Source of the DNA: Planctomycetota bacterium
Lineage (GTDB): Bacteria > Planctomycetota > UBA1135 > GCA-002686595
Length of the DNA: 64,000 nt
Direction of reading: 5' to 3'
NCBI GenBank assembly: GCA_020638855.1
Contig: JACKHT010000003.1
Coordinates: 62,001 to 126,000 of the forward strand
A program made the translations under genes and the position numbers. Below the pieces are notes generated by a model. It did not search any database and had not been told where the DNA came from. It saw only the letters and a list, made by a program, of their open reading frames with translations. Positions 61,231 through 64,000 of the stretch are shown here, in pieces. Position 1 is the first letter of the stretch. Every line of letters starts with the position of its first letter.

Positions 61231-62541
61231 CTATTGCGGGTCGCTTGCGGACGCGCTGGGACGGGTGCCTTGGAACAGCTCGAGCGCCGCTGCAAGGTGG
61301 GCATCGCTTGGAACTTCCGGAATCCGGGCGAGGGGCTCGCTGGCTTGCCAGCGTTGGAGGGCGGGGACGACCGTTTCCGGAGGGCTGTAGCTCTCCAGAA
61401 ACTGGGCGGTTTCCTGGGCTTGTTCCGCGTCCAATTCGATGTAGACGTCGGGCACGATCCCGTGCGTCCGCCCTTCCTCTGCCGTACGCTCGAACAACCG
61501 TCCACTGGGGGAGTAGTAGTAGGCGCTGGTCACCTTCACCCGGGTTCCAAACTCGCGGAATTGGCGAATGGTCTGGACCATGCCCTTGCCGTAGGTGGGC
61601 GTTCCAACCAGCGCTGCCCGACGATGATCCTGGAGCGCTCCTGCGAGGATTTCGGAAGCGCTGGCCGAGTCACCGTCCACCAGAACCACCAAGGGTAGGT
61701 CGGGGTAGCGCGTGGCCTCGACGGTTGCTTCGTGCAATTCCACCGAACGCCGACTCTCCGTGCGCAACAGCACCCCCTCGCGAACAAAGCGATCCGCCAT
61801 GGCAAGCGCGGATTCCATCACACCCCCCAGATTGCCGCGCAGGTCGAGGATCAAGCCTTGCATTCCCTGGGCTGTGAGTTTTTCCAAAGCCTCGTCGAAC
61901 TCCTGCGGCGTGCGGCGCGAAAACGAATGCACGCTGATGTACCCAATCGCCTGCGCATCGGGTAGCAGCACGGCATGCCGTACGGAAGGGTCGACGACGA
62001 GCGCACGCTCGACGCGCAATTCCACAACCTCGCCGAGGAGCTTGGCAACGGTCAATTGCACCTCGCTTCCGGCCGGACCTCGCATGCGATCCGAGAATTC
62101 GGACCAACTCAATCCAGCCGCCGGCACCCCTTCGACGGACACGATTTCGTCCCCGGGCTCCAACCCCGCCAAGCTGGCCGGGGACCCGGCCATGCTGAAG
62201 AGCACGCGCTGCCGATCGTTCATCCGGCGCAAGACCACTCCGATCCCGGGGTAGTTGCCCGCCGTTTCTAGCTCCAGCTTGTTCGACTCCTCGGTGTTGT
62301 AGTAGCGCGAATAAGGGTCCAGCGAGCGAGTCAACCCACGCAACGAGCGCGTAAGGATTTCCTCCGCATCGAGCCGTTTGACGTACGTTTGCGCGACGAA
62401 ATTGCGAACCTGCTCGTACTGCGCCACATCGGGCTCGAGGCTTGCCCCCGCGAGCTCGCGGTACACCAGCGTGCCTAGGATCCCGGACGAGATCCCCATG
62501 GCGTATGCCAGCCAGACCTGTCGGTACGATGTTTGCGACAT
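61231..62541 (-). CDS. S41 family C-terminal processing protease
   Basis: A 436-residue membrane-anchored protease with one N-terminal helix (VWLAYAMGISSGILGTLVY). A PDZ domain (~100-190: GIGVVLRRM, SPASLAGLEPGDEIVSVEG) precedes the tail-specific protease core. The catalytic Ser is in VDGDSASASEI and the Lys in GTPTYGKGMVQ. Such CtpA-like enzymes trim or degrade exported proteins. It is in line with tsaD 11 bases downstream. Confidence 0.92.
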   Translation of the reverse strand: MSQTSYRQVWLAYAMGISSGILGTLVYRELAGASLEPDVAQYEQVRNFVAQTYVKRLDAEEILTRSLRGLTRSLDPYSRYYNTEESNKLELETAGNYPGIGVVLRRMNDRQRVLFSMAGSPASLAGLEPGDEIVSVEGVPAAGLSWSEFSDRMRGPAGSEVQLTVAKLLGEVVELRVERALVVDPSVRHAVLLPDAQAIGYISVHSFSRRTPQEFDEALEKLTAQGMQGLILDLRGNLGGVMESALAMADRFVREGVLLRTESRRSVELHEATVEATRYPDLPLVVLVDGDSASASEILAGALQDHRRAALVGTPTYGKGMVQTIRQFREFGTRVKVTSAYYYSPSGRLFERTAEEGRTHGIVPDVYIELDAEQAQETAQFLESYSPPETVVPALQRWQASEPLARIPEVPSDAHLAAALELFQGTRPSASASDPQ

Positions 62542-62589
62542 GGGTTCGTGCGAGGCCTAGCGGAAAAGGCGCGTGGGCGGGCCGACGAC

Positions 62590-63414
62590 TCAGCCGAGTT
62601 CGGCCAAGGCGAGTTTCAATTGCTCATCGTTGGGGGCCACGCCGTGCCAGCTGGATTGGTTTTCCATGAACGATACACCTTTGCCAATGATGGTGTGGGC
62701 GATGATCGCGCTAGGACGGTCGGTCACGTTGTGGGCTGTTTCCAACGCATCGTGGACCGCCAGGATGTCATGTCCGTTGACGTCCATGGCGTGCCAACCG
62801 AAGGCTTCGTACTTGGCGCGCAAATCGCGGACGTCCATGACTTGGCGCATGACCCCGTCGATCTGGATGTTGTTGAAGTCCACGATGACGGTCAGGTTGC
62901 CCAGGCGGTAGTGGGCAGCGCTGGTCGCAGCTTCCCAGATCTGTCCTTCTTGGCTTTCGCCGTCCGAAGAAATGCTGAAGATGCGGTTTTCGTAGCCAGC
63001 CAAACGAGCACCCAAGGCCATGCCCGTCGCTACCGAAAGACTGTTGCCAAGACTGCCCGTGGAAAAATCGATGCCCATGTCCGCGTTGCGGTGCGGGTGT
63101 CCCTGTAGACGCGATCCGAACTTACGGAAGGTCATCAACTCGTCGCGCGAGATCAGACCCTTGTAGGCCAACAACGCGTAGTATCCCGCACAGGTGTGCC
63201 CGTTGCCCAAGATCAACCGATCACGATCGGGATCGTGCAAAGTACTCGGATCGAGGTTGAAGTGCTCGAGGAAGAGCGTGGACATAAAATCGGCCATGCC
63301 CAGGGGTCCACCGGGGTGTCCGCAGGTGGCGGCGTTCACCATGCGCAGCACGTCCACGCGAACTTGGTGGGCGGCGGTTTCGATCGCTTGGATTTGTTTG
63401 TTGCTGAGGGTCAT
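62590..63414 (-). CDS. Transketolase N-terminal subunit (thiamine-diphosphate binding)
   Basis: A 274-residue protein covering only the PP domain of transketolase: GHPGGPLGMADFMS, NGHTCAGYYALLAY, TGSLGNSLSVATGMA and the ThDP motif SDGESQEGQIWEA with FNNIQIDG. The ATG at 63414 begins the conserved region. The partner Pyr domain is encoded by the next gene upstream (14 bases), giving a split transketolase of the kind seen in archaea and many bacteria. Confidence 0.93.
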   Translation of the reverse strand: MTLSNKQIQAIETAAHQVRVDVLRMVNAATCGHPGGPLGMADFMSTLFLEHFNLDPSTLHDPDRDRLILGNGHTCAGYYALLAYKGLISRDELMTFRKFGSRLQGHPHRNADMGIDFSTGSLGNSLSVATGMALGARLAGYENRIFSISSDGESQEGQIWEAATSAAHYRLGNLTVIVDFNNIQIDGVMRQVMDVRDLRAKYEAFGWHAMDVNGHDILAVHDALETAHNVTDRPSAIIAHTIIGKGVSFMENQSSWHGVAPNDEQLKLALAELG

Positions 63415-63428
63415 CGATCGGTTCCCGG

Positions 63429-64000
63429 TTAGGCCTTGCGTAGGATGAGGGCTTGCGCCCGTTGGGCGATGGCAGGGGCGCTGATTCCGTAGTAAACCAG
63501 CAATTCGTCGGCGGTGCCGCTTTGCCCGAATGCATCGTCCATCCCGATCAAGTCCATGGGAACCGGGTGGTGGCGCACGACCGCCTGGGCTACGGCATCG
63601 CCAAGACCGCCGCGGATTTGGTGCTCCTCCACCGTAACGATCGCGCCGCATTGACGGGCGGACTCGGCCACCAAGGTGCTGTCGATCGGGTCGATGGTTG
63701 CGAAGTTGACCACCCGGGCCTGGATGCCTTGTTCGGCGAGCAGTTCGGCGGCCTCCAGGGTGGGGGCCACGCACACGCCGCAGGCTGCCAGGCATACGTC
63801 GCTGCCTTCGCGCAGGATCGAGCCCTTGCCGATCTCGAAGCGATAGTCTTCTGAGAAGATCACCGGCGTGGAAGCGCGCGAAAGACGCACGTAGAAAGGA
63901 CCCGGCGCAGCGGCCACAGCTCGCACGGCCTGGGCCGCCTCGACCCCATCCGCCGGCACGATGACGCGCATGTGGGGCAGCACGCGCATCAGCGCGATGT
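63429..64000 (-). CDS. Transketolase C-terminal subunit, partial
   Basis: The 3' part of the split transketolase's second subunit, running off the right end; at least 190 residues are visible. It has PGPFYVRLSRA, EGSDVCLAACG, ARVVNFATIDPID and VTVEEHQIRGGLGDAV, typical of the transketolase C-terminal domain, and FGQSGTADELL near the end. The reading frame stays open to the window edge, so the pyrimidine-binding part lies outside. Same unit as the N-terminal subunit. Confidence 0.92.
   Translation of the reverse strand, partial: IALMRVLPHMRVIVPADGVEAAQAVRAVAAAPGPFYVRLSRASTPVIFSEDYRFEIGKGSILREGSDVCLAACGVCVAPTLEAAELLAEQGIQARVVNFATIDPIDSTLVAESARQCGAIVTVEEHQIRGGLGDAVAQAVVRHHPVPMDLIGMDDAFGQSGTADELLVYYGISAPAIAQRAQALILRKA

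Noticed and set aside
1..64000. CRISPR arrays, insertion sequences, prophage or integron
   Set aside because: No regularly spaced long repeats, transposase or integrase motifs were seen on either strand.

Overview
The window is GC-rich, gene-dense bacterial chromosome with about 50 protein genes and one tRNA gene. I see no phage genes, insertion sequence, integrase or CRISPR array. The content suggests a Planctomycetota-like bacterium, perhaps one of the deep marine lineages. The grounds are several very long secreted or membrane proteins with TPR, HEAT/VWA or DUF1570-like domains, a matrixin metalloprotease with a TIG domain, few clear Shine-Dalgarno sites, and many GTG/TTG starts in 1-4 bp stop/start overlaps. 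The lineage is an inference from gene content; no rRNA is present to settle it.

Layout. 1-7.6 kb (minus strand): a GT-C/TMTC-like membrane protein with TPRs, a two-gene unit of a small secreted protein plus a matrixin protease that ends at a strong hairpin, and a membrane protein with a decayed spermidine-synthase-like domain. 7.7-13.4 kb (plus): mutY, a family 2 glycosyltransferase, a HEAT/VWA protein with a structured 3' region, and an AglD/YbhN-type membrane protein. 13.3-24.6 kb: cell-surface genes (SGNH hydrolase plus flippase; SGNH hydrolase plus AlgI-type O-acyltransferase), mixed with methyltransferases, a DUF523 protein, a penicillin-acylase-like lipoprotein, RlmA and a TPR protein. 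24.8-27.7 kb: an ECF-like sigma factor with a small membrane partner, UDP-glucose dehydrogenase and tRNA-Val(UAC). 27.8-33.3 kb: a methyltransferase, then two tandem NtrC-like regulators whose receiver and AAA+ domains are both degenerate. 33.3-39.3 kb (minus): a GT-C-like membrane protein, thiI with a cysteine desulfurase, and two smaller genes.

39.3-43.3 kb (plus) is a housekeeping run: tpiA, secG, yicC, gmk, coaC, coaB. A DUF1570-like secreted metallopeptidase follows. 45.5-57.1 kb (plus) holds ftsK, a second FtsK-like protein without the motor domain, rimO, pgsA, pgpA, a SpoIIE-type phosphatase, a MazG-like gene and priA. 57.1-64 kb (minus) holds an acyltransferase, carA, larB, tsaD, an S41 protease and a split transketolase that runs off the end.

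The two most unusual items are the motorless FtsK-like protein, which keeps the membrane segments, a huge Asp/Glu linker and a gamma-like winged helix directly behind ftsK, and the pair of pseudo-receiver, pseudo-AAA+, Fis-type regulators, which seem to have lost phosphorylation and sigma-54 contact in steps. Coordinates and motifs were read by eye; family assignments are from recognised motifs and no database search was run.
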